A DNA stretch of 64,000 nt from Natrarchaeobius halalkaliphilus (lineage in GTDB: Archaea; Halobacteriota; Halobacteria; Halobacteriales; Natrialbaceae), in contig NZ_REFY01000006.1 of assembly GCF_003841485.1 (NCBI RefSeq), positions 124,001 to 188,000 on the forward strand, in the 5' to 3' direction. Numbering within the stretch: position 1 is the first letter of the stretch; the number at the start of each line of letters is the position of its first letter. The position numbers and the translations under genes were made by a program. Below the pieces are notes generated by a model. It ran no database searches. It was not told the DNA's origin and saw only the letters and a list, made by a program, of their open reading frames with translations. Positions 8,991 to 15,745 of the stretch are shown here, in pieces.

Positions 8991-9378
8991 CGGGACTGAT
9001 CGTTGTCTCGTCACCGTCGAAAGTGGGGGTCACAGAGGAGAATGGCTCAAAATGGTTGCCTGTCCGATCCCACACTGCGATGCAGTCATGGGGGAGGACT
9101 ACGAACGGTTTTCGTGTCATCTTGCCGCCGAACACGGTCCTGAAGACATCGGCTTGTCGTCTGACGGACGCCGCGTCGCAACGGATGGCGGTACGTCGTC
9201 AAGCGATACTGACCGCGGAAAGTGCGCCTACTGCCGGGGCAAAATCATAGCATCAGAGCCGAGACGCACGGACGACGGCCTTTGCTGCTGGCAGTGCTGG
9301 CAGTCAGTAGACGCGGCTACTGATCGCTCGTTCGCAAAATCTGAGAACTCGAGCGGAAACGGAGGGGGTTCGCGATGA
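8980..9378 (+). CDS. Two-zinc-finger viral protein
   Basis: About 132 residues from the ATG at 8980; GGGAGGTG just upstream is a plausible ribosome site, and a GTG at 8971 is in frame. It contains a C2H2-type finger (CPIPHCDAV..CHLAAEH, residues about 29-52) and a second Cys-rich module (CAYCRGK..CCWQCW, about 82-108). Low-complexity acidic/Ser linkers join them. Stop overlaps the next ATG (ATGA). Such multi-finger proteins are common in haloarchaeal proviruses; a specific role cannot be assigned. Confidence 0.7.
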   Translation: MSSDGTDRCLVTVESGGHRGEWLKMVACPIPHCDAVMGEDYERFSCHLAAEHGPEDIGLSSDGRRVATDGGTSSSDTDRGKCAYCRGKIIASEPRRTDDGLCCWQCWQSVDAATDRSFAKSENSSGNGGGSR

Positions 9379-9494
9379 GCCGCCTTGTCGAATCCGACGA
9401 GTGTGAGCGGTGTGAGGCGTTCGTTCCAGCAACGCGCCGCCTTTGCCCAGAGTGTGCTCGCGAAGTCCGCCGCGCTCGAGGTGGTCCGCTGTGA
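9375..9494 (+). CDS. 39-residue zinc-ribbon microprotein
   Basis: Very short protein with two C-x2-C pairs (CERC and CPEC, 10 residues apart) and an Arg-rich C-terminus (REVRRARGG). ATGA overlap with the preceding gene and GTGA overlap with the following one make translation by coupling likely. Too short for most gene finders. Resembles the zinc-finger micro-proteins described in haloarchaea. Confidence 0.65.
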   Translation: MSRLVESDECERCEAFVPATRRLCPECAREVRRARGGPL

Positions 9495-10012
9495 GTTCTC
9501 GCACGTCGGAACTCGAGAGTCCAAAAGCGAGCGGTGACGCGCTCGAGGCCGAGCTGGTCCAGACGATCGACGCCCTGGAGTACGTCGGTGATCGGACCGC
9601 AACGTGGCACGATGCCCGAACGACCACACTTCTCGAGCCGGAACTGAGTCTCCTGTTCTACGGGATCGTCGTCGTCGAGGCGGACGTTCCGGTCGAAATC
9701 AAAGGATGTCAGATCGAGACGAGCAACGGAGCCAGATCGACTCGCGGCCGCTTCTACGTCAAGCGAAACGCTCACCAGCAGTTGCTCGAGGCGGCGGGGA
9801 TGTATCTCTTCGTCGTCTACGTTCCCCGACCGGGATTGCCACAGGTCGCTCGCGCGGTCGTGCCGGCGACGATCGTCGACGAACTGCTCTCCGATCGGTG
9901 GTACGACGTCGGCGGTTCGCGCTCAGAAAACGAGGTGGCGAAACTCGCCTGGTCGCACGTCATCGATCCGACGAACGTCGATCCGTCGACCGCGACGGGT
10001 GGTCGTCCGTGA
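9491..10012 (+). CDS. Predicted PD-(D/E)XK-fold nuclease
   Basis: 173 residues starting at a GTG that overlaps the previous stop. The central stretch has the layout of PD-(D/E)XK nucleases: an acidic turn (VVVEADVPVEIKGCQ, with E-x-K on a beta strand), then a basic helix with conserved Gln (YVKRNAHQQLLEAAGMYLFVVY), as in archaeal Holliday-junction resolvase-like and RecB-like nucleases. It lies immediately upstream of a small zinc ribbon and the candidate replication protein, so DNA processing during replication or recombination is a reasonable guess. Function inferred from the motif pattern only. Confidence 0.55.
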   Translation: MSSRTSELESPKASGDALEAELVQTIDALEYVGDRTATWHDARTTTLLEPELSLLFYGIVVVEADVPVEIKGCQIETSNGARSTRGRFYVKRNAHQQLLEAAGMYLFVVYVPRPGLPQVARAVVPATIVDELLSDRWYDVGGSRSENEVAKLAWSHVIDPTNVDPSTATGGRP

Positions 10013-10299
10013 GTTCCGACGTCGATCGTGGCGATCGCGATCTCCATGCTGAACTCGAGAGTCCATCAGCGGGACAGCGTGGCGTTCCCGTCGATGCGAT
10101 TTGCGTGGGCTGTGGGCGGACGCGCGTCAAACGAGCGTCGCTCGCGGAGATGGACCAGAGCCCCGCCGTCGATCCAGCGACGCTCAAGGCGACGGACCTC
10201 ACGTCGTTCAAGCACGTCTGTCACCCGTGCGGGAGTGCGACGTGGTGGAATCCCGTCGCTGTACTCTCCGGCTTGCTCGAGTCGGAGCGAGGTGACTAA
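10009..10299 (+). CDS. Small zinc-ribbon protein
   Basis: 96 residues from a GTG start overlapping the previous stop. Two knuckles, CVGCGRTRVK and CHPCGSATWWN, about 50 residues apart, form a likely zinc ribbon with an exposed Trp pair. Followed after 2 bp by the large winged-helix protein, to which it may be translationally coupled. Function unknown; probably an accessory factor of that protein. Confidence 0.65.
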   Translation: MSSDVDRGDRDLHAELESPSAGQRGVPVDAICVGCGRTRVKRASLAEMDQSPAVDPATLKATDLTSFKHVCHPCGSATWWNPVAVLSGLLESERGD

Positions 10300-10301
10300 C
10301 G

Positions 10302-11921
10302 GTGTCACAGATCGCGACGACGCCCCACGAGATCGAGGGCCGCTGGAAGTGGCCCGACTGGGGCCGCGGGCCGTACGACGCGCTCTCGTCGGTCATGCTC
10401 GGCCCGCCCTTCGAAGGCTACCTCGAGATGACCGTCGACGTCGACGGCGAGCCCTGGCTCGTGAAGGTTTCGTACAGCAAGTCCGGGTTCGCTCCCCGAC
10501 TGTCCGACGGGATCAATGCTGAACGCCTCTACGAGTGGGACATCGTGGGCCGTGGGCCGGGAGAGAAGAAAGCCTCGTACAACATTTCGCCACGATTCCC
10601 GAATATGCGTCACTGGGAAACCGGCGAGCCGATCCAACTTCCCTGGGAAAACCAGGTCGGTGACGTCGACGGCGTCGACGTCGAGTTCCACACCAGTAAC
10701 ATCGAAGCCGAACGCGGCCTCGAGCTACTGCCGGAGTTCTTCACGTCGATCTTCGAGGAAGCGAACGAACGAATTTACTCGGAGTACTTTCGAACGACGC
10801 CACACTCAGCCAGTCGAATGTGGGCGTACGAGCGCTACGTCCGAATCCGGCGCGAATGGGCTGAAACGCTCTCGTCGGCGGGAGTGCTCCAGAAGATCGC
10901 GCTCTACCTTTCCGACCTGGAGGGAATCAAAGCCGACCTCCACATCAACAACAAGGAAGTGATCAACCACCAGAATCGCCTCGTTCTCGATCCGGCGTCG
11001 GCCGGTGAACTGCTTCCCGGTCACACCTACGGCCGCAAATTCGAGATCTACCAGCTGAAAGATCCGGATGCGGTTTCGAAGGATCACCCGTCGTACCACC
11101 CGAAAGTCGAGGTGCTGGTGAACAAGAAAATAAACGACGGCGAGGCATGGGCGTGGGCCGATCGTGACGAGGTCACCGAGCAGATCGACGAAATGCTGTT
11201 GAACGCGCTCCACTGGGAAGATATCCCGCTCTCGCCCGACGGGAACGGCGTCTATATCCCCGACGATCACTTCGACGCCGTCGCTCGAGAGAAGCAAGTG
11301 GAGCTGTACGAAGATCCGACGCCCCGCCTCGAGGCGAAGACGGATCACCTGTTGATGACGACGCTTCGAGACATGGGTGAGACGGCTGGTGCGGTCACCG
11401 AAAAGACCGCGACCGACGGCGGGACGACCGTCGACGATCTCGCTGACGAGCTGGGGAAACATCCCGCGACGATCTACCGCGCGATCGAGGAACTCGACGA
11501 AATTCTCACTCTCGATCAGGGACACGTCTCGTTCCGAGTCCGGAAATATCACGAGGAACTGCGAAAACTCGTCGAATCCGCCGAGTACGCCATCGAAGGC
11601 TTCGCGGACCGGATTCAACACGTGATGGGACTGGCCGATCACATCGCAGAGTCATCGCCCTTCCAACAGTGGCTCGTCGAGAACGGGGCCGAGATCGCAT
11701 ACGACGAGAACGGAGAGCCGAAACGGGTGCGTATCGAGACGATTCTCTCCGAGCTGAAAGCCAGCCGTTTCGAGAACGTCCAGACGATCGCCGCCGAGGC
11801 CATAGAGAAGTGGCGCAAGTCAGGGAACGATCCGTCGCTCCTGCGACGATCACAGCTCTCCTGGCAGACACCAGACGGTGGCACCGAGGTCGGATACGTC
11901 GGGACGGTCGCGGATCGCTGA
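10302..11921 (+). CDS. Large winged-helix protein, candidate replication initiator
   Basis: 539 residues from a GTG start, largest protein of the left operon. The N-terminal 300 residues are a mixed alpha/beta region without a motif I can name (aromatic-rich, KWPDWGRGPYDALSSVM near the start). Residues about 355-430 form a helix-turn-helix/winged helix (TTVDDLADELGKHPATIYRAIEELDEIL..VSFRVRKYHEELRKL) and the rest is helical. It resembles large HTH proteins (DUF7845-like, from memory) in haloarchaeal proviruses that occupy the position of replication genes. The hairpin-rich DNA directly downstream could be its origin. Replication role is inference. Confidence 0.6.
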   Translation: MSQIATTPHEIEGRWKWPDWGRGPYDALSSVMLGPPFEGYLEMTVDVDGEPWLVKVSYSKSGFAPRLSDGINAERLYEWDIVGRGPGEKKASYNISPRFPNMRHWETGEPIQLPWENQVGDVDGVDVEFHTSNIEAERGLELLPEFFTSIFEEANERIYSEYFRTTPHSASRMWAYERYVRIRREWAETLSSAGVLQKIALYLSDLEGIKADLHINNKEVINHQNRLVLDPASAGELLPGHTYGRKFEIYQLKDPDAVSKDHPSYHPKVEVLVNKKINDGEAWAWADRDEVTEQIDEMLLNALHWEDIPLSPDGNGVYIPDDHFDAVAREKQVELYEDPTPRLEAKTDHLLMTTLRDMGETAGAVTEKTATDGGTTVDDLADELGKHPATIYRAIEELDEILTLDQGHVSFRVRKYHEELRKLVESAEYAIEGFADRIQHVMGLADHIAESSPFQQWLVENGAEIAYDENGEPKRVRIETILSELKASRFENVQTIAAEAIEKWRKSGNDPSLLRRSQLSWQTPDGGTEVGYVGTVADR

Positions 11922-12249
11922 ACCAGCCACGATAGTGGCAACGCTGTTCAGACTCCTGTTTTCGACAACTCAGATTGTTCTACAGTCGTGACTGTTCAAG
12001 TTCAGTTGTAGTCCCGGCCTCGAGGCCCCGGTCGTCGACGCGATCGCGCCGGGACGCCTTCGGGGTCGTTTCGCGCTTCGCGCGAACGCCCCCTTGGCGG
12101 GTGTCCCCAAGGGGACAGCGCCAAAAAATTACAACGCCCTCTCGCCGTCTCCGCACAGCATTCTCGAGTTGAAGCACACGAAACTGGGGTTACTCCTGAA
12201 GCGTGATTGCACACCATATTTTTTATCCAACAATCTCATTCTTGTGATC
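11922..12249. other. Non-coding, hairpin-rich segment downstream of the candidate replication gene
   Basis: No gene seen. Two perfect hairpins lie close together: TTCGCGC-TTC-GCGCGAA (12070-12086) and TGTCCCC-AA-GGGGACA (12102-12117), followed by an abrupt change to AT-rich DNA near 12120-12250. Read on the minus strand, the order (GGGG hairpin, spacer, GC hairpin) matches that of the two 54-nt repeats at 12390 and 14808. Candidate replication origin or terminator; the sequence TATTTTTTATCC at about 12218 is a good promoter for the next small gene. Confidence 0.45.
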
Positions 12250-12381
12250 ATGAGATCTTTAGTTCAATTTCTCAAATTAGCAGCCTGGGGTGTTTTAGTG
12301 GTTGTTTGCCTCATTATTGTGATAATGGTCTTTGGAGTCGCTCTTGAAGCAGTAGACATTTTTTCGGAATACTATGGATAG
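12250..12381 (+). CDS. 43-residue single-span membrane protein
   Basis: Starts at ATG 12250, about 30 nt after an A/T-only promoter-like stretch, which suits a leaderless transcript. One strongly hydrophobic helix (LKLAAWGVLVVVCLIIVIMVFGVAL) with a short polar tail DIFSEYYG. Codon use is AT-rich, unlike the GC-rich neighbours, matching the reverse transcriptase module downstream. It could be a holin/toxin-like effector or an accessory of the cargo; nothing in the sequence decides this. Confidence 0.5.
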   Translation: MRSLVQFLKLAAWGVLVVVCLIIVIMVFGVALEAVDIFSEYYG

Positions 12382-12389
12382 CTGCTTGA

Positions 12390-12443
12390 TGCCCCTAAGG
12401 GGGCAGGGTAACCTTGCAGCGCGTAGAACACGCGTCGTGCTCG
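12390..12443 (+). repeat. Structured 54-nt repeat, copy R1 (left of the reverse transcriptase cargo)
   Basis: Contains hairpin TGCCCC-TAAG-GGGGCA, spacer GGGTAACCTT, then a second stem-loop (12416-12438). 46 of 54 positions match copy R2 at 14808-14861. Most differences lie in the second stem; one changes a T-A pair to C-G and two others interchange G-T (G-U in RNA) and G-C. Confidence 0.75.
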
Positions 12444-12579
12444 AAAAATTGAGCCGGCAGATACAGGGTAGCACAACGCCGCTATCTCGCTACTAAAATA
12501 AAGTGCGACCTCGGTAACCGGGATTATCGGATATACCTACGAGGGTTTATCAGTCAAGCCGCAGCCAAGCGTGAGTGAC

Positions 12580-12741
12580 ATGCGACATCCACAAGACGAC
12601 CTGTTGATCGTCTATGCACTGTCACTGCTCGCCCAAGAGCATAGAGGAACGCTGAAAGAAGAATGGGCTTTGGACCTGGCAACTGAGATTGCGGGTCAAC
12701 AGGGGCTCACAGTAAGTGATGCAATTCGTCAACTCGAATAG
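12580..12741 (+). CDS. 53-residue hypothetical protein upstream of the reverse transcriptase
   Basis: Begins MRHPQDDLLIVYALSLLAQ at 12580 (an in-frame GTG lies 9 bp upstream) and ends in an acidic helix (VSDAIRQLE). Two amphipathic helices are predicted. A TATA-like ATATACC lies near 12530. Located between R1 and the reverse transcriptase gene in the same orientation, about 200 bp ahead of it; the separating DNA is very AT-rich and holds no other gene. Might be an accessory of the RT unit or a viral small gene; no recognised family. Confidence 0.5.
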   Translation: MRHPQDDLLIVYALSLLAQEHRGTLKEEWALDLATEIAGQQGLTVSDAIRQLE

Positions 12742-12937
12742 ATAGCAGCACTAATACAGTGTTATAAGATTTCTCTAAGTGAGAATATCTGCTTATATTC
12801 TCTCTTTGGACACTATATCGGAAGTAGCAGTATTAGAATAACATATAGATCTTCCAGACCTATACGATAAATGAACGTCCATATTGGCGGTATATACACG
12901 AAGTTTCAAGAGGACATAATATAGATAACTACTACTG
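12742..12937. other. AT-rich leader region before the reverse transcriptase
   Basis: About 195 bp without a gene, strikingly AT-rich. Contains TATA-like GGTATATACACG (about 12890) and GAGG (about 12910) upstream of the RT start. A non-coding RNA partner of the RT could be encoded here, but I see no retron-type paired a1/a2 stems. Confidence 0.35.
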
Positions 12938-14572
12938 ATGGATTTTGTCGACGACCTTGATCTTGAACTTGCTTGGCGAAAGACTAAGAAAGACCTAAAT
13001 GACCATATGAATTCTTTTACAGATTCTCCCTACGTAATTGATATCCTTGACAGAAATACAGATGAATGGATTGAGGAGTTGAGAAATGCGTTAAATAACG
13101 GAGAGTATGAACCAAAATCTGTAAGGATAGTTAACGTTCCGAAGAACAATTATCACTTACGTCCTGCATCAGTTTTACATCCTAAAGACATAGTCGTATA
13201 TTCTTCCTATATATTAGAGGTATACAGCAAAATAAAAGATGAAATGCAGTGGTCAGGGAACAGGTGCAGGTATTCTCATATTTTGTTAGATGACAAGTCA
13301 AAAAGTAACCGGTGGCAAAAGTTTGAAAAAGGCCACTGGAGAGACCTCCAGCAACAGAAAATAACACATGCTGAAAACAGCAGTTATGTCCTCGAAACAG
13401 ACGTGTCTGGATATTATGAGAACATAGACATAGAACGGCTAATATCTATATTTCGCCAATTCACAGAGAGAACGGAGATAGCTCACTGTCTCTGGGATAT
13501 TCTTCAACCCTGGGCAGAACCGCGAAAAAGAGGGATTCCACAAGGCTATGGTGCATCGGACATCCTTGCAGAGATCTATTTGGACGGCATTGACCGTCGA
13601 CTCAGTAATTCCGGTTTCACACATGTAAGGTATAATGACGATTTTACTGTATTTTGTGGATCACATGATTCTGCAATTCAGGCACAAAATCTCTTAGAAC
13701 GGTTGTTCCGATCTCGTGGTTTGAATATGAAAACAGGTAAGACAAGGATTCGGACAGCAGAAGATGCCATTGAGGCATATAATGAGCCAGAATCAAAGTT
13801 CGCTGAGCTTCGGGAAAGGATTAGTAGTGCAGACAAAGAAGGTATGTCAGAAGCAGATTACCTTCGTTCAGGATTTCCTCCTGAATTCGTCACATATTCT
13901 TCTTCTGAGGAAAACGAAGAAGCAGAGCCGGACGAAGAAGTAGAAGCCAATGAAGAAACCGAAGTGGAGGTTTGGGAAAGAGGTTATTCTAAATATATTG
14001 ATGGAGTGCCTTTCTCTGAGTTAGATACTCACCTTTTCAGATACGTCATAAGGAATTTAGGTGATGTTGGATCGTATATCGGTGTAAAATATTGCATTGA
14101 ATACATTTTAGAGGGGTATGCAGATGTTCGGCAAATATTAAATAGATATTTCAAAAAGCTTCCAGTTAAGGAAGGGATTGTCCGTAGATTGGCTGATGCC
14201 ATAATTAGGAACGAAATCCGGTACTCCTATCATGAATTTGCTCTACTTCGATGGTTCTATGAAATAGATCACATCGGTCCTAAAGTGGTCCATGCTGCTC
14301 GGACCGTCCTATCTAGAGAAAGTTCCCTAATTGAATCGAGAGACTATGCAATTGCAATCTTAGGAGAGCACGGTGACTATTCTGATTGGGAACAGATCGA
14401 AATGTTATACTCTCAGGAACTTCGGCCACAGAGTAAGGCCATAATCGCTTATGCAATCCGTGGGTTTGAGCCAAAACACCGAGGCCGATTTTATAACCGG
14501 ATGGATGTTTCCCCCCAATTAGTGCGATACTCAATTGAATGCGCAAAAAGCGATGCTCCAGAGTTCTCGTAG
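12938..14572 (+). CDS. Reverse transcriptase with long helical C-terminal domain (Abi/DRT-like)
   Basis: 544 residues, encoded in AT-rich DNA unlike the rest of the window. RT motifs are in order: Asp155 in LETDVSGYYENI (motif A), GIPQGYGASDILAEIYL (199-216, motif B), RYNDDFTVFC (231-240, catalytic YxDD), then the thumb region with LNMKTGKTRI. An acidic linker (about 303-325, rich in Glu) leads to 200 residues of repeated amphipathic helices resembling HEAT/alpha-Rep extensions of abortive-infection and defence-associated RTs (AbiA/AbiK/DRT groups). No X/Zn domain of group II introns and no maturase or endonuclease domain is visible. Probably a prophage-borne anti-virus RT; class within the Abi/UG groups cannot be assigned by eye. 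Confidence 0.85.
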   Translation: MDFVDDLDLELAWRKTKKDLNDHMNSFTDSPYVIDILDRNTDEWIEELRNALNNGEYEPKSVRIVNVPKNNYHLRPASVLHPKDIVVYSSYILEVYSKIKDEMQWSGNRCRYSHILLDDKSKSNRWQKFEKGHWRDLQQQKITHAENSSYVLETDVSGYYENIDIERLISIFRQFTERTEIAHCLWDILQPWAEPRKRGIPQGYGASDILAEIYLDGIDRRLSNSGFTHVRYNDDFTVFCGSHDSAIQAQNLLERLFRSRGLNMKTGKTRIRTAEDAIEAYNEPESKFAELRERISSADKEGMSEADYLRSGFPPEFVTYSSSEENEEAEPDEEVEANEETEVEVWERGYSKYIDGVPFSELDTHLFRYVIRNLGDVGSYIGVKYCIEYILEGYADVRQILNRYFKKLPVKEGIVRRLADAIIRNEIRYSYHEFALLRWFYEIDHIGPKVVHAARTVLSRESSLIESRDYAIAILGEHGDYSDWEQIEMLYSQELRPQSKAIIAYAIRGFEPKHRGRFYNRMDVSPQLVRYSIECAKSDAPEFS

Positions 14573-14966
14573 TATGGATTCACTTTCTCGGAGCAACTCT
14601 CTAGCACCCCCCAGGAGCTAACGGCTTCGACGATCGGTTTCCCGGCTATGAACACGAGCGTGACTTACCCATGTTCATATTTCGGCTATCGCCCTCGAGA
14701 CGGTCGGTGATCAGGCCGATCACTCCGGGGCCACACCATTCTATTATACTGATATCCCCAGTGAGTGACCGCAATAACCTACGAAGAGCGGCTCGTGTTC
14801 ACGATCATGCCCCTAAGGGGGCTGGGTAATCTTGCGGCGCGCAGAGCGCGCGCCGCGCTCGAGGTAAGTCGAATCGGCTGGTACCCTGGGGTAGAACAGG
14901 TCTCCTGTAGTTCTGTGAAAAGCCAGTACCTCGATAAGAGGAGTTGCCGAATCTGCTTAGAGGGGA
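14573..14966. other. Non-coding segment containing repeat R2
   Basis: No gene supported across about 390 bp. It changes from AT-rich to GC-rich near 14620 and holds the second copy of the 54-nt structured repeat, marking the right edge of the reverse transcriptase cargo. Confidence 0.5.
14808..14861 (+). repeat. Structured 54-nt repeat, copy R2 (right of the reverse transcriptase cargo)
   Basis: Hairpin TGCCCC-TAAG-GGGGCT (5 pairs), spacer GGGTAATCTT, then stem GCGGCGCGC / GCGCGCCGC around AGAGC (14834-14856). Direct orientation relative to R1 at 12390, about 2.4 kb apart. Confidence 0.75.
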
Positions 14967-15362
14967 TTAGAAGACGTCGGAGATCGATATCTTTGCCTGC
15001 TCGGTCCCACGGTGATCGCCGCCACCGTGCCAGCGTAACGTAGGGAGGCTCGAGGCCGCCACTGCCTCCGTCTTGAGAACCTGCGTTCCGGTTCCTCTCC
15101 GTCGATAGACTGCGAACGCATACCAGCCGCCTTCTCGTCTGAGCTTTCCGTGATACCGCTTGTAGACCTTGAAATTGCCTGGATTCCCGTCAGCGTGCTT
15201 GTGCGCCGTGGCTTTGAACTCCCACGGCGTTCCGTTCTTGAGTCCGTCGTACCAGCTCGTATCTAGACGCTTCCCATCCTCACCGACGAGATCGACGCGG
15301 TACTTTTCGGCCAGGTGGTACTCGCACGCCGTCCCGTGCTTATTCGCCTTGTGTGACGGCAT
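14967..15362 (-). CDS. PD-(D/E)XK-type nuclease-like viral protein
   Basis: 131 residues starting MPSHKANKHGTACEYHLAEKY. It shows the arrangement E (CEYHLAEKY), D (RLDTSWYDG), E-x-K (PWEFKATAH) and a basic helix (VYKRYHGKLRREGGWYAFAVY), as in archaeal resolvase/endonuclease folds. The ATG at 15362 is preferred over longer alternatives because the upstream 43 residues are low quality and overlap the previous gene. It is the distal gene of a short operon with the small membrane protein, downstream of the virion cluster. Nuclease activity is an inference from the motif pattern. Confidence 0.55.
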   Translation of the reverse strand: MPSHKANKHGTACEYHLAEKYRVDLVGEDGKRLDTSWYDGLKNGTPWEFKATAHKHADGNPGNFKVYKRYHGKLRREGGWYAFAVYRRRGTGTQVLKTEAVAASSLPTLRWHGGGDHRGTEQAKISISDVF

Positions 15363-15576
15363 TTTCTTCCCTCTCGAGGTTTCGCCATCGCTTCTCCGAC
15401 TCCCACATCTTCCAGACGAGAAACGACACAGCGAACCCACAGAGCAAGAACACGCCCACGTTCCCGAGATATCCGGAGAGTGCGGCTCCACCGAGGGACA
15501 CTCCGATCACGGGTGCGACTCGCGGTTCGTAGATTCTCCTCGCCTCTGTTACCACTGTCTCGATTGTCTCTCTCAT
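15340..15576 (-). CDS. Small two-helix membrane protein
   Basis: 78 residues: an amphipathic N-terminus, two hydrophobic spans (APVIGVSLGGAALSGYLG and VGVFLLCGFAVSFLVWKMW) and a charged C-terminal helix. Its start lies about 40 nt downstream of a clear TATA box (GATATATAAG on the minus strand, about 15612-15622), so it begins a transcript separate from the virion genes. Overlaps the nuclease-like gene by 23 bp. Possibly a virion or lysis/egress protein; not recognised. Confidence 0.6.
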   Translation of the reverse strand: MRETIETVVTEARRIYEPRVAPVIGVSLGGAALSGYLGNVGVFLLCGFAVSFLVWKMWESEKRWRNLEREENAVTQGE

Positions 15577-15609
15577 ACTTCCCTCCGCTCGCGTACGCGC
15601 CTCGCGCCC

Positions 15610-15624
15610 GTCTTATATATCAAA
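15610..15624 (-). promoter_or_regulatory. TATA-box promoter of the small membrane protein/nuclease operon
   Basis: Minus-strand GATATATAAGACG within GC-rich DNA, about 40 nt before the start at 15576. The spacing suits an archaeal TATA box with a short leader. Confidence 0.55.
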
Positions 15625-15745
15625 TCCTCGCCATCTCTCGACGAGAAACGGACGGATGGGCCGTCGGCCCTACCGGGCCGAGCGGCCGCGCCCATAGAGA
15701 TGGTACGGGGTACTCGGACGTGGACAGTCGGACATCGTACAGCCG

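Noticed and set aside
12742-12937. Retron msr/msd RNA upstream of the reverse transcriptase
   Set aside because: No long inverted pair flanking a central GAGC-like branch region was found, and the RT has a long helical C-terminal part unlike retron RTs.
12390-14861. Diversity-generating retroelement (RT with template and variable repeats)
   Set aside because: Differences between R1 and R2 include T-to-C and C-to-T as well as A changes, the repeats are non-coding and palindromic, and no C-type-lectin target gene or Avd-like protein is present.
14765-15043. 92-residue plus-strand frame over repeat R2
   Set aside because: Low-quality basic sequence generated by the GC hairpin, and antisense to the nuclease-like gene.
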